Shown here: positions 1 to 13,221 of the stretch, piece by piece | How the letters are laid out: the number at the start of each line of letters is the position of its first letter | How positions within the stretch are numbered: the stretch's first letter is position 1 | Assembly: GCF_907164915.1 (NCBI RefSeq) | Contig: NC_061870.1 | Location: 24,589,348-24,653,347, forward strand | From: Impatiens glandulifera | Taxonomy: Eukaryota; Streptophyta; Magnoliopsida; Ericales; Balsaminaceae | DNA: 64,000 nucleotides | Direction: 5' to 3' | Notes under the pieces: model-generated | The model's database searches: none | Told to the model about the DNA's origin: nothing | Seen by the model: only the letters and a program-made list of their open reading frames with translations | Position numbers and translations under genes: made by a program

Positions 1-850
1 TTTGTTGTACCTAGCGACTAAGGACGACTAAGGACTGTTGTTGTTTGTTGTTGCTGACTGAAGATTGTTTCTGCGTACTGTTCGACCAAGGACACATTTC
101 AGGACCGACAGAGGGACTTGCACCAGCATCCGACCGAGCTGGGTCTGATTTTCGACCGAGGGCTATCTTAGACCGTAGAGGCTTAGCTGCGACCCATTTT
201 TTATTTTATTTTTTGTTTTTTATTTTTATTTTTAATTTTTGTTTTGTGGACACTTTTTGTATTCTTTTAGATAAGTTTGTGTCTTGCTTGATCCTATGTT
301 AGAAATTTTTTAAAAATAGAATTCTTAACTAAAATTGAACCTAGTCCTAACTTAGACTTAAGATTTTTCTTATATTTAGGACTTTTTCTCTTGAACTCGA
401 AATCATTTTAAAAAAATAATAATAAAAAATTTAGAGCCTCTATATAATTTACTTCAATAAAGTTAAAAAAAAAAATTAATCTAGACTTAAGCCAATTAAA
501 TTTTGATTAATAATTTGTTTAGTTTTGATTCTTTAGGATGATTTTATGTGTGAATTATTTGTTCAGGTTTTTCTTTTAAGTTTTGTTTTTGTCTATTCTT
601 TTCTTGTCTTTTACCTACTGCAAACTCTTTAAATGTTAAATGTAAAATTATATATTGTAAAGCGTAAGGAATTTAAAGAACGACTAACATTAATTAGTAG
701 AAACCTTATGGGCGTTGTGAGACATAGCGTGATCTAAAAATCCCCTTTCCCACACGTAACCAAACGCCGAACTTACTCTCTTAATTTCCTAATTTTTAAA
801 ATTAGGTTACGACTCTTTAGTCGTGAGGTTAATTAATATTGAAAAAGTTA
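1..850. other. AT-rich, possible decayed LTR-retroelement end
   Basis: No supportable gene. A stretch near 700-830 (accaaacgccgaac ... cgactctttagtcg) resembles the stretch at 12890-13010 (accaaacaccggac ... ggcgactcttaaag). Both resemble the R/U5-to-primer-site junction of plant Gypsy LTRs as I know them. No partner LTR or coding domain is visible, so this is only a hint. Confidence 0.25.
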
Positions 851-2189
851 AAGTATGCCTATGACATACTTTTCATTAAAAAAAACTCACAATCTCTTCC
901 AAATTCGAATGGATGATAAGCTAAGGATTGTTTACCAAGCTTGTTTTATAAATTTAAAATTTTCTAATCTTAAAATTAATTCCCCTCATATTTTTAAAAT
1001 AATATTTTTTAAAAGTGTTCCAGATTTTTCAAAACTCTTATTTTTTTTATTTTTTTTAAACGATCACAATTATAATTTTTTTTTATAATATATATATATA
1101 AAAATATTAATATATGTGAGAGAAAATATATTAATTAATTTATAATATATATTTATTAAAAAAAAATTAGAAATTTGGGCCATAGAATAATAGAAGTCAT
1201 GATGAGCGGAGGATGATTAACATATTAAAGGATAATTAAATAAAAAATCTATATAAACAAAATTAATTTGTGTACCCAATTCATACTAATTAATGAATAT
1301 AATTAGTTTGGTAATGAATTAAATAAATTTAATCTAAATTAAATAATTCGGGTTGAGTGTTCCCGTTTTTTTAATCACGCATGAAATCATTATTTGAATA
1401 CAAGTCTCGAATGGTTAGCTTAACACAAAGTTATCTATAATGTTATTCGTTCTAGTAGCCACAAATTAAATTTGGGATCCAAAACATATAGATTTTTGTT
1501 CGTCAAACTACTTTTTTGTCTCCATCTTAATTTAATATCAAGATGTGACTCAAGTTCAATAATAATATGCATGGATAATTACTTTAATTTAATTTGTTGA
1601 ATTAAATTAATATAGGTAAGCAAGTAGTGAAAGCCAACTTTTGAAAGGAATTGTTGTAAACCTAAAGGTGGAACATTTTGGGGCCCAAATGACACAACTA
1701 GAAAGTAAAATAAATAAGGGTTAAGTGATAATCTCTCTCTTTCCACAATGGGGAAAAAAATATTGGAGGTAATGACAATAAATCTTTTCAAAAGATGCAT
1801 TTAGTTAAAAAAAAAAAATATTTACTCTACATGACCCAACTAAATTTATTAAGATTCGGATGGGTTAAATCTAATAATTAATTGAATCATATTAGAATTA
1901 TGAGTGATATACTATTACTAAGTGGTTTTAAGTGCAAAGTTATGATTGGGATTGAAATATACATCTGTTTTATATGCATGCACTAATTTGTCTTATCTTG
2001 ACATAATGACATATTGGGCCTACTAATTTCTCCATCTTTATATAATTATTATTAATTAATGTTATTTTAAGCTCTCACTCACTCTCTTATGGAGCATATA
2101 ATTAGGTTAGTGGAAAACAAAACGTACCATATATAGAGATGGGACCGAAAACATATCATAAAGGTTCATTCTTCCCATTGGAATTTTGT
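851..2189. other. AT-rich intergenic, nothing recognised
   Basis: Only short open frames with low-complexity translations occur on both strands. I see no RNA gene, transposon end or domain. Confidence 0.5.
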
Positions 2190-2572
2190 TTTTATGATGA
2201 AATGACCATAAATATATATATTAACAAATTGGTCTTCTCATGGTTTGTTGTAATCTCACCTCATGCGTCAGCATATTTAAGGAGTGGATTAGTACAAAAT
2301 TAGGCATAAAAATCAATGGAAATAGATCATTAAGTAATTCAAGCTCAAGGGAAAAGAATATAAACAAATGTCTTAAGTTTGATTATTTTTCTAAATTCAT
2401 ACAAAACAGACAGGAAAGAAAAAATTATAAGTTGCTTCATTGGAAATCTTTACACATTAAAATGTATATCCAAAAATATTATTTCTTAAATTTTAAATTA
2501 TCAATTTTGATTTATTTTTCGGTTCAATCATTTTATTTGTTCATAGAAAAAATATTCAAAATAAATTATTGA
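2190..2572. repeat. Dispersed repeat, copy 1 (mate at 13222-13535)
   Basis: This ~380-bp stretch recurs in the same orientation 11 kb downstream. Shared words include tgaaatgaccata, ttggtcttctcatggt, tggattagtacaaaatta and ttcggttcaatca, interrupted by indels. The open frame here (2240-2572) is not kept in the mate, so it is probably not coding. Confidence 0.7.
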
Positions 2573-3703
2573 TATTTTGTAGTTAAACTTCTTTATTAGG
2601 TCTGGTTAGTTCTTTTGTCTCACTAATTAGAGCTTGTTTCATAATGTTTTTTTTTTTGATTTTACCAAAAAAAATTAAAATCTATTGGAACATCTTTTCT
2701 TTAATGAAATCGTTCTTTTATATATACAAAATATCAAAATACCCCATCATTTAAAAATTTTATAATTTTATTATACTATTATTTATGAACAATTAAGTAA
2801 ATAACTCTTTCAAAAACTAATTTTTTTCACTCTTTTATAAAACAAAAACATGTTTTATCCACAAATAACTAATATCACGAGCTCTTAGATTACTTCAACT
2901 TAATGTGTTTTAAATGAATCGATTTTGGAACTTTTTTCTCTTAAAAATCGCAATTATCACTTGAGTTATCTTAATATGCTATTCAAGAAATTTATATTTT
3001 ATTAAAAAAAGATTATTCAGAAAATAAATTAAGATCTTATAGCATGGATTATAACACATATATATAAATGACCACTATTGCAATTGTGGCTGATATTTAA
3101 AAAAAGTTTTTTTTATAGTATTAAAAGTTTTTGTAGTTTCCAAATTAGAAAAGATAAACATTACTTAAAATAAATAAAATCTAGAACAACGCACTCTTGT
3201 TCTTTTGCCAAAAAGGTTTGATTTTATATTCATGTTAGTTCATTAATTTGGTCTAAAACAATTTATCTAAATTTAGCGCGTATTGATCATGATCAATCAA
3301 AACCTTTATTTTTATCAAATTGCACGTCTTAATCACTTATTAGGTTGAAAGTGATATGATTATTTAAGAATAAATTCAAAGATATATATTTTAAGTCTCA
3401 TTTAGTTTTTAGTTGAGACTTGAGTGATATAGGACACAAAGCTTATAGTTATTTAAGGATTGACATTCCAAATTTCATTATCATTTAAAAGAAAATTAAG
3501 AGATATAATTTATTTTAACAAAGATAATTTTATTTAACAATGATCACGAACGCAGAAAAAAAAATTCAATAAAAGTAAATTAATAAAGTCAAAACAAGAA
3601 TCTATTGTACACAAAAGTTGAAGTAGTGCGAGCTTTAAGATATACTAAAATAGATTTACAATAAATTATATATTTCCGAGACCGAGAATCCCGATATTAA
3701 TTT
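2573..3703. other. AT-rich intergenic, nothing recognised
   Basis: No gene, repeat pair or transposon end was recognised on either strand. Confidence 0.5.
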
Positions 3704-3937
3704 TGTAACACCATCCCGTTACTAAGTTAAGCTTCCCAAAAGTCTTAACTAAAATGGGCTTAACAAATTTAATATTTAAACTAACTCAAAGAAATCTCCA
3801 AATTTTGGATAGATTGAATTAAAAGTATATACACAACTTATAGTTTTTAAGTTGTCAATGTGTTTTATCTCTAAAACCTAAAGTAACAAATATTTACTAT
3901 TTTCACTCCATTTTAAGGTTAAATTCATGGTGTTACA
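3704..3937. mobile_element. Candidate MITE with 11-bp TIRs
   Basis: The segment begins TGTAACACCAT and ends with its perfect reverse complement ATGGTGTTACA, 234 bp apart. A convincing target-site duplication is not evident: aattt on the left and caattt on the right are offset by one base. It could instead be an LTR-edge fragment, since TGTAACACC is also a common plant LTR start. Confidence 0.4.
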
Positions 3938-6900
3938 CAATTTGAGATAGTGGGTAAGAATCTATCATATAAAACCTATATAAAGTGAGAATTTTCTTAA
4001 AAAGATTGATAGGTATAAATGATTCATTAAGTAAGAAGTATAAGGTTCTTATTTATCCTCTAATATAATATTCTTCCCTTTTTAGACAACTTTAAATTAA
4101 GGTCCAATCAAAGCATAAGGATAGAGGAAGACCATATTATCACATATTTATTTGTTAAACCTTGGCCTCTAGATTTGGAATAGAATAATATTTACTATTG
4201 ACAATACTTTAATCCATGTATTAATTATTTTGATACGTTGGATTATGTTTGGGGTGTGGTAAATTGGTAATTCAATGCTGATAATTAGCCAAGATGTTGA
4301 ATTTTTCTTATCTTTATTCTTGTTTATACTTTTCTTTATCATATATAGTCATTTTATTTTATAATTTCAATCTATTAAAAATATTATCATAATTATTGTA
4401 ACTAACTTCAGGATCAAGAATAATTAAGACAGTGAGAAAGAATTAGAATCAATAACATGACATTAGAATTAAGCTAATTAACAACCCTGTAGTTAATTAA
4501 TCCAAGACTATTAGAAATTAAAGTTAGGGTAAACTAAAATTTAATGTAATAAATTATATATATATTAAAAATATTATAATATTTAAATAAGTTTAGTAAG
4601 AAAATCATTATCTATTTTATTGCGATTGCGATGTTCCGCCTTCATCTTCTCCTACATTGTTAAAAATGTTTGCTCAGTAGTAGTGATAAAAACAGGCAAT
4701 ATTTATTAAAACAAGATGAATCAATTTAGTTAACATAATATAAATTTTTGATCACACACTCTCGGTCAATTGTTGACACAACTCAACAAATGTAAAAACC
4801 ATCAAATTAGTCTCATCAAGTTTATATTAATGTACCAATTCATATTTCAAAGTTAATAATGTGTTATAAAATTTGTTGCAAATTTGTAAATATCATCACT
4901 ATTAAATGAGTCGATGATTTTTTTGGTTTAAAGATTTACTAAGAGATGAATTTTGGATTGTAGAGACTGTAGGTGTATGTGGAGAGTCTTTACTAGTTTG
5001 AAAATCTATCTTCTTAAAGAATGAAGATATCAATATTTTTTTTTAGAGTATATTGATGTTCTATTTTTTTTATATACATAATTTTCAAGATTCAGTATTT
5101 TATCGAAGAATTGAATATAAGGTTGAAAAAATATTAAAAAAAAGTAGAAAAAAATTTAAGTAATTCTAACATGATATATTTCAAAATTCCATATTATCAA
5201 TCATACATAAAATCAGTTATAAATATAATATATATAATTAAATTAACGATTATATCAATTAAGAACATAAAAATTATGAAAAGAATTAAAATAATACAAT
5301 TAAAGAGAAATATATTTTACATATTCTGAAATTAGAAAAATAAATATGAGAACTTTGATAAAATAATTAAAGAATAGAGAATTTAGTAGAATAAAAATGA
5401 TAAATTAGAAAGATTTAGGATATAAGAAAAGATTAAGGTACATATTGTTAATATTCTTGGAAATGTTATATTTTTTATTTTATTTTATAATATATATTAT
5501 ATATATTTTTCAATTTAAAAAAGTTAAAGATTAAGGAGGATTTTTTTAACACAAAATTTGCGCTACATGCTCTTTGAAACCGCGTCGCAATTTTATTTAT
5601 TTATTTTGATAAATTGAAATCTTATAACTAACATTCTCGTCGAATCCCAACCGAAATTGAGTATATAATGGTATATTTAATTTAAGTTTTTTTTAGATTT
5701 GTCGATTAAAAATATTTTTTCCGACTATAAAGTCGCCATATAGTTTTCTCGCAAAACTAGAAAAAAAAAATATATTGTGAGAACACTATTTAGAGATTCA
5801 CTCATTCGGTGTGGAAAAAGTCATATTCACGCTATGTCACACATGCCCGTCTCGTCTATTTAGACGGTCTCTACCAGTTAATTTTGGTAATTTTTAAAAC
5901 GATTTTATATTTTACTTTTTAAAACTTTTTATTGATTTTGTCGCATCGTACTCATCATAAAACTAATAATGAATTCAAATGGTGGACCGTTTATTTAAAA
6001 TTATTTTCATACGTGACACTTGTGATCAATTTCTATATATATATAAAAGTGAAAAGAATAGATTTATCTAAAAACGCTTTAAATGAAAGCGAGTGTCATG
6101 ATTATGGGTGTCATGCTCTTTAAAATAAAAAAAATAAAAGAAATATATATATTTTTTAAATTTTGTTTCACTAATTTAATATTCTACTAATTTGATATTA
6201 TTTAATTATTTTTATTTAAAATTTTATATTTATTTTTTTAATTCTCAAAAGAGATAAAAAAAAAATTTATTCTTTAATTCTCTTCTATAATATACATCTT
6301 ATTACTTTATTTATACCTTAAGAATTTATATTAAGAATTTATAATGTTAAAATCAATTAATTTTTTTTATAATTTCAGTATAACTTTTTAATAAAATATT
6401 TAATTAGCTTTAACATTATAATTTTTACTGATACAAAAAAGAGTAATAAAAATGTAAAAACGAAACTTTGTAATAAATTATAGGAGGCTCTTTGACGGTT
6501 TATATTATATTATATATATATATATATATATATTATAAATAAAGTTTATATTTTAAACTTATTTAAATATTATAATATAACGACTTTTTTTGATATAATT
6601 TATTATACAAAATTTAACAAATCCTAATACGAATTTCTAGGTTCGTAATTGTGCTAAACATAATAATCATAAATCAATTCGTATGGAACATACTAAACCT
6701 AAACAAAGTTGAGTTCATATAAACATATAAACATTGTTTAGAGTTTTATAGGGCATAGATTAAAAACATTAATCTATTATAAATAGGATTAATTTTATGA
6801 TTTTTAGAATCTTAAAACAAAAGTAAAATAATTAAATGTAAAAATGTGACCAAAAGAACCTTATCAGAAAAACAAATTTTTATTTTCTTAAAATTGATTT

Positions 6901-7739
6901 GTTAGTGGCTTTAAGAAGTTGAACCTTCATCTTCTTCAGGCATCCTCCCAAGAACACAACGTCTGGCTACCCAAATCGCAAATTAACTACTCCAACTTCT
7001 AAAGATTAAATTGAGGAATCAACATTAGAGTTGGTTATAGGTTAAATTAGATGTTAATTATGATTTATTTAAATAGCTGGCCTGAATTAGAAAGAAGCTA
7101 GAAAAGAGGTTGAAGAAAGCTAAGTTCCAAGTTAAATCACAAATCTCCACCCAACACGTAGATAATAAAATCAAATGACATAAAATTCAAACCTCAATGG
7201 TGAAATTTGATCAAATGTATAGTTTAAATTAATTAATTTGAATTAATTAATTTTAAATGACTAAAATATCAATTAACAAAATATTATTAATTTTCAGTAT
7301 AATTATTATAATCACTAAAATTTTACCTAACTAATTTATAAATTTTAAAATAATTATTTTGAATAAATAAATTCAAGATAACAAAAATTAAGGCCATAAT
7401 TAAATAATCAATATTGAAATAATTATTATAGTAATTAAATCACAATTAATTTGAAAAAAGGCAAAAAAAAAAAAAGTAAATAAAATAATATAAGATAAAT
7501 GTTATATTTATTTTACCTAAAATTAATTTTAAAGGGTAAAAAAAATAAAATAAATAATTTATGATAAATGCTAAATCTATTTTATCCCAAAATTAATTAT
7601 TTATAAAGCCCAAAAAATATAAAAATAAAATAAAATAAATAGACAAAATAAATATTATGTCTATTTAAAATATTTTGAAGATTGAAAACAAAGTTAAAGA
7701 GAAAAAAAAATCAATTTCAAACAATCCCCAAGACTGAAA
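3938..7739. other. AT-rich intergenic, nothing recognised
   Basis: Almost entirely A+T-rich, with a (TA)n tract near 6503-6532. The short open frame at 5932-6123 has no family resemblance. Near 6930-6985 the minus strand can be read briefly as a protein tail, but no gene structure supports it. Confidence 0.5.
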
Positions 7740-7974
7740 AGGATTGTGATCTTCTACCTCCGAAATTAGAAGAATTTAGTGCAATAGACCGCACAACCGT
7801 TAGATGAGCGTCCATACCTCAACCAACGCTTAAAAGCGAGTCACGTCGCCCGCTGTAATGAAAGAGGCTCGCGTTCGCGAAATAGTGAATCAACTAATGC
7901 GCGCTTCAACGTCGTTAGCCCGAACGTTGACGGAACGCCCATATGCGACAGAACGCGGAAGGAACGCCTAGGCG
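7740..7974. other. Local GC-rich island at duplication edge
   Basis: About 230 bp of much higher G+C and many CpG, repeatedly containing the word AACGC/GCGTT. It ends in a perfect 14-bp palindrome (AACGCCTAGGCGTT, 7963-7976) exactly at the left edge of the 2.3-kb direct repeat. It has no open frame of note. Confidence 0.5.
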
Positions 7975-10279
7975 TTGAAGTGGTTAATCTTTGAAATATT
8001 TTCTATTTGTTTTTGTTCATTTTGAAGTAAATATTTTTATTATCAAAATAATAAAGTTATGTTTGAGTCACGATTTTAAATCGTAAAAGAATTATTTGAA
8101 ATATAAATATTAATTTATAAAAATCATATTTATTAAATTTAGCCGATTAATAGTGTTATGTTTATTAACATAATTTTTCTTTGTTAATTTTCTATAGAAA
8201 TATTAGAATATATGAATATTTTGATTAATTATCTATAAAGGACTTTTATCTATAAATTTCTAACAAAATATGGAAACATATATAAAAGATTGTTATATCT
8301 TTATCTACATAGAACTCATTTATTTTAATTAAAATAATGATCACAAAAGGAATATAATTTTTATGGTAGTAAATCTTTTAATGAAATTTTATAAATATTA
8401 TTTTGAATTAATTAATCTTATTAGTTTTAGTTAATTAATAGAGTCATGCTATAATTCTTCATCTTATAAAATATTTTGAATTAAAATTTTCACTTTGACA
8501 GTATTTCCATTCAAAGTACAGTGATTTAGATTTGTAATGCATATATTATTAATTAAAAGCAAATATAAAATAAAGATTTTATTTTAAATACTAAATGACA
8601 TTAAAAACATTTTTCTCCTGTAATAATGTTTATGTTGAGGGGATGGTAAAACTTTATTGTATTGATAGGCTATAATATCTATTTTAAAGGAAAAAAAATA
8701 TTGTTTTAGGGATATTATCATTATAACCAAAAGACCAAATATTTTATTTTAAAAAAAAACTGATTTTGTAACATAATTATTTATTCAATCTAATCTACCA
8801 TAATATAGAAAATGAGTTTTTATGATAGTAAATATTACACAATTAGTTACAAAATCTAAAATTAAATTTTAAAGATTTGATAACACGTTGTATAGAAAGT
8901 GAGAGTATTTTAAATAAAATCCTATCATTTTTTTCTCTAAAAAATCTATATAAAGAGAGTTTTAGCATTGAGAATAATATACGATTTTTCTTTATTCAAT
9001 TCTTTATAAAATATCATGGAAAGAAAGTGAAGCTTTCTTACCTTCTCAATCACACTTAGAGAAGAAAGATAAAAGTATGTATTGTAACGAAACTAAATGA
9101 ACTGACGACTCTTTGTGGCATTGATAGATGTACTGTCATCTATAGTGAGTTTAATTCACAATCTTTAGTCCGGCCATCTATAAAGGAAGTACTGAGATCT
9201 ATCGTTAAGTACAAGAATTTCTAAAGGCTAATAGAGGAAAACGAAAGATCAACCAAGAGACCTTTACAAGGCAGAAGCTCGAAAAGGTGGAAGAGAGGTC
9301 GAGAAGACTACACAAAGAGAACCATCATAATTAAATGACGACATCATGTATCAAACCATGATAAATCCACTAACAGCAATGTTAAGGCTGAATGTGGAGG
9401 ATTTTGATTAGCTTTACCCTCTATGGATATGGATTTCCAACAGGTAAACATGGGATTTCAGCTTCCCAATATGGATTTTCAACATGCCAACATGGGATTA
9501 CCAAATGACCTGCCTTTCATGGATCCCCCAATATGGGAATCCCTGAGCGACCTGCACCCGTTTCATTAATTACGCAGACATGAGTTCACATTACCCATTC
9601 TCCAATATGCATATTTCTTTTTGTTATCTTTTTAGCCCCAATGTAATGTCTTTCTTTTAAACGAGAGTTTAAAGTCATCTCTAAACTAAGAATAAGATTA
9701 TTTTTCTAAATAGACTTAAGACAGGATAATGACAATCAAGAGAATTTTAATGAAATAATATCAACTTTTATCTAAATCTAATCAAAGCTTAGAGTCATAT
9801 TTGAATAAGGAATAATGTCAAACCCTTAGTTTAAGACAAGGTTAGGATCTTCACAAGTAAAAGAATTAAGAACTCAGAAGGCATATGTAACAAACCTTCA
9901 CAAAATACAATGGTCTCTACATTCGAGTAGAGACTGTCATTTGTACAGGCGCATAGGACATAGCGCTACGGCCCTTTCTTAATGCATAAGTACCGGACCT
10001 TTAATTCGTGAATACTCTGATTTTATTTTTTAAGTTTCTTTGTGAAATAAATTAAAATGACGACTTTTAAAGACAATTAGATTACTACGTTTCTACACAT
10101 ACTAATCTAAAATATGTACGGCCAACTAAAAAAACTATATTATAGAACTCCACTTTGATTCCTCATATCTAAAATAGGAGAACATCCTACATAGATAGTC
10201 TTCATATTTATTTTTGCGAGATTTGAAAAAAATGTAAGCCAAGAGTTCTATAACATAACTTCTTTAAAAAAAACTTTTT
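7975..10279 (+). repeat. Direct repeat copy 1 (2.3 kb)
   Basis: Starts ttgaagtggttaatcttt and matches 10884-13221 almost base for base, with scattered substitutions and small indels. The unit comprises ~1 kb of AT-rich upstream DNA, an AGL80-like MADS gene, and ~0.7 kb downstream. The shared start and end words place the edges within a few bases. Confidence 0.9.
9016..9568 (+). pseudogene. AGL80-like type I MADS-box pseudogene, copy 1
   Basis: Aligned with copy 2, the start codon at 9016 is followed by a 4-bp deletion that puts it out of frame with the MADS domain, so TGA follows after three codons. The domain start (KKVKLSYLLNH) is legible only in another frame. A second deletion removes the middle of the basic helix around 9058, and an in-frame stop lies near 9222. 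The C-terminal 48-codon tail (about 9422-9568, ending PPIWESLSDLHPFH) remains open and nearly identical to copy 2. AGL80-like (M-gamma) MADS proteins act as nuclear transcription factors in the female gametophyte and endosperm. This copy cannot make one. Confidence 0.85.
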
Positions 10280-10595
10280 CTAAAAATAAGTGCACATGTT
10301 GCGTCTATCATTCAAATCCTTCGTTACGTCCACCGTGAGTTGAGCACTCAAATGGATAGATAATGCATGAAACCAACCAACTTCGGATCGCTCACCTATA
10401 AAGACACGGCATTCGAATGGATAAGAAACATGAACCCATATGAACATATCCCTTATTCTCGCGCCCTTAAAATGATATAAGAGAGAGAATTTTTTTTTAA
10501 TGAGAGGGAAGAGATGAAAAAAACATATAGTTACAAATGATCAAAATAAATTAGCTATAATGGATTTTTTATTAGATAGGTTATTTAGCTACAAA
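10280..10595. other. Spacer between duplicated units
   Basis: About 316 bp of unique sequence without a gene, ending in GCTACAAA, the left target duplication of the adjacent MITE. Confidence 0.5.
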
Positions 10596-10837
10596 CAGGG
10601 ACGAACCTCACCCAGAAAAAAATTACGGTAAAAATGCGACATCACCCCTAATTTTTTAAATATTTATTCAATATAATTCACTTTTTATTTATCTAATTAT
10701 TAAAAATGATCAAACTTACTTTTATCTACTCATTTTATCAATTTTTTTTTTTAAGTTTACCTTAATTTTTTTTTAACTCACCCTAACTATAAATTAGTGA
10801 AATTATTCCATTACTACCAACCCTAAGGTCCTCCCTG
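10596..10837. mobile_element. hAT-like MITE, 242 bp
   Basis: It begins CAGGGACGAACCT, and the reverse complement of its end reads CAGGGAGGACCTT. It is bounded by a perfect 8-bp duplication GCTACAAA (10588-10595 and 10838-10845), the length typical of hAT elements. It has no coding capacity. A relative lies on the other strand at the right edge of the window. Confidence 0.85.
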
Positions 10838-10883
10838 GCTACAAAAGGTGGTTAAGATCTACCACCTTCATGATTATGGGGCT

Positions 10884-13221
10884 TTGAAGTGGTTAATCTT
10901 TGAAATATTTTCTATTTGTTTTTGTTCATTTTGAAGTAAATATTTTTATTATCAAAATAATAAAGTTGTGTTTGAGTCACGATTTTAAATCGTAAAAGAA
11001 TTATTTGAAATATAAATATTAATTTATAAAAATCATATTTATTAAATTTAGCCGATTAACAGTGTTATGTTTATTAACATAATTTTTCTTTGTTAATTTT
11101 CTATAGAAATATTAGAATATATGAATATTTTGATTAATTATCTATAAAGGACTTTTATCTGTAAATTTCTAACCAAATATGGAAACATATATAAAAGATT
11201 GTTATATCTTTATCTACAGAGAACTCATTTATTTTAATTAAAATAATAATCACAAAAGGAATATAATTTTTATGGTAGTAAATCTTTTCCAAGATTAATG
11301 AAATTTTATAAATATTATTTTCAATTAATTAATTTTATTAGTTTTAGTTAATTAATAGAGTCCTGCTATAATTCTTCATCTTATAAAATATTTTGAATTA
11401 AAATTTTCATTTTGACAGTATTTCCATTCAAAGTACAGTGGTTTAGATTTGTAATGCATATATTATTAATTAAAAGCAAATATAAAATAAAGATTTTATT
11501 TTAAATACTAAATGACATTAAAAACATTTTTCTCCTATAATAATGTTTATGTTGAGAGGATGGTAAAACTTTATTGTATTGATAGGCTATAATATCTATT
11601 TTAAAGGAAAAAAATATTGTTTTAGGGATATTACCATTATAACCAAAAGACCAAATATTTTATTTAAAAAAAAAATGATTTTGTAACAGAATTATTTATT
11701 CAATCTGATCTATATTATATAGTATAGAAAATGAGTTTTTTTGGTAGTAAATATTACACAATTAGTTACAAAATCTAAAATTAAATTTTAAAGATTTGAT
11801 TAACACGTTGTATAAAAAGTGAGAGTATTTTAAATAAAATTTTATCAATTTTTTTTCTCTAAAAAATTTATATAAAGAGAGTTTTAGCATTGAAAAGAAT
11901 ATACAATTTTTCTTTATAAAATATCATGACTAGAAAGAAAGTGAAGCTTTCTTACATTCTCAATCACGCTCGGAGAAGAACCAAGTTTAAAAAGAGAAAA
12001 GTATGTATTGTAACGAAACTAAATGAACTGACGACTCTTTGTGGCATTGATAGATGTACTGTAATCTATAGTGAATTTAATTCACAATCTTTAGTTCGGC
12101 CATCTATAAAGGAAGTACGGAGATCTATCGTTAAGTACAAGACTTTTCCAAAGGCTGATCGAGGAAAACGAAAGATCAACCAAGAGACCTTTACAAGGCA
12201 GAGGTTCGAAAAGGTGGAAGAGAGGTCGAGAAGACTACACAAAGAGAACCATCATAATGAAATGACGATATCATGTATCAAACCTTGATAAATCCACGAA
12301 CAGCAATGTTAAGACTGAATGTGGAGGATTTTGAAGAGTTTTACCGGTTATGGATATGGATTTCCAACACGTAAACATGGGATTTCAGCATCCCAATATG
12401 GATTTTCAACATGCCAACATGGGATTACCAAATGACCTGCCTTTCATGGATCCCCCAATATGGGAATCCCTGAGCGACCTGCACCCATTTCATTAATTAC
12501 GCAGACATGAGTTCACATTACACATTCTCCAGCATGTTTCTTTTTGTTATCTTTTTTTAGCCCAATATAATGTCTTTCTTTAAACGAGAATTTAAAGTCA
12601 TCTCTAAACTAAGAATAAGATTATTCTTCTAAATAGGCTTAAGACATGATAATGAAAATCAAGAGAATTGTAATGGAATAATATCAACTTTTATCTAAAT
12701 CTAATCAAAGCTTAGAGTCATCTTTGAGTAAGGAATAGTGTCAATCTCTTAGTTTAAGACACAAGGTTAGGATATCCACAAGTAAAAGAATTAAGAACTC
12801 AGGAGGCATGTGTAACAAACCTTCACAAAATACAATGGTCAACTACATTTGAGTAGAGACTGTCATTTGTACAGGCGCATAGGATATAGCGCTATGACCC
12901 TTTCTTAATACATAACCAAACACCGGACCCTTAATCCGTTAATACTCTGATTTTCTTTTTTCTTTTTTCTTTTTTTATTTTTTCGTGAAATAAATTAAAG
13001 TGGCGACTCTTAAAGACAATTAGATTACTACGTTTCTACACCTACTAATCTAAAACATGTACGGCCAACCAAAAAATCTATGTTATAGAACTCCACTTTA
13101 ATTCATCATCTCTAAAATAGAAGAACATCCTACATGGATAGTCTTTCTATCTATTTTTACGAGATTCGAGAGAAATGTAAGTCAAGAGTTTTATAACATA
13201 ACTTTCTTAGAAAAACTTTTT
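10884..13221 (+). repeat. Direct repeat copy 2 (2.3 kb)
   Basis: Second copy of the unit at 7975-10279, offset by about 2.9 kb. Copy 2 keeps the MADS start region intact. The dispersed repeat related to 2190-2572 begins immediately after its right edge. Confidence 0.9.
11926..12496 (+). pseudogene. AGL80-like type I MADS-box gene, copy 2, probably frameshifted
   Basis: A 120-residue open frame (11926-12288) starts MTRKKVKLSYILNHARRR and carries a full MADS domain in residues 1-60, with the type I hallmark LTTLCGIDRC and IYSEFNSQ. It then has a basic stretch and HHNEMTI. The expected continuation lies one frame away (MYQTLINPRTAML...), so a single-base indel near 12265-12275 ends the frame early. 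The conserved tail (12350-12496: 48 codons with a FQHxNM repeat, ending SLSDLHPFH) is in yet another frame. MADS M-gamma proteins bind CArG-type DNA as dimers. A truncated DNA-binding protein is conceivable, but decay is likelier. The tail could be joined only by an unannotated intron. Confidence 0.8.

Noticed and set aside
7975..13221. The two 2.3-kb repeats as LTRs of one retrotransposon
   Set aside because: Each contains a MADS gene, ends do not form TG...CA, no primer site or polypurine tract flanks the 0.6-kb interior, and a MITE explains part of that interior.
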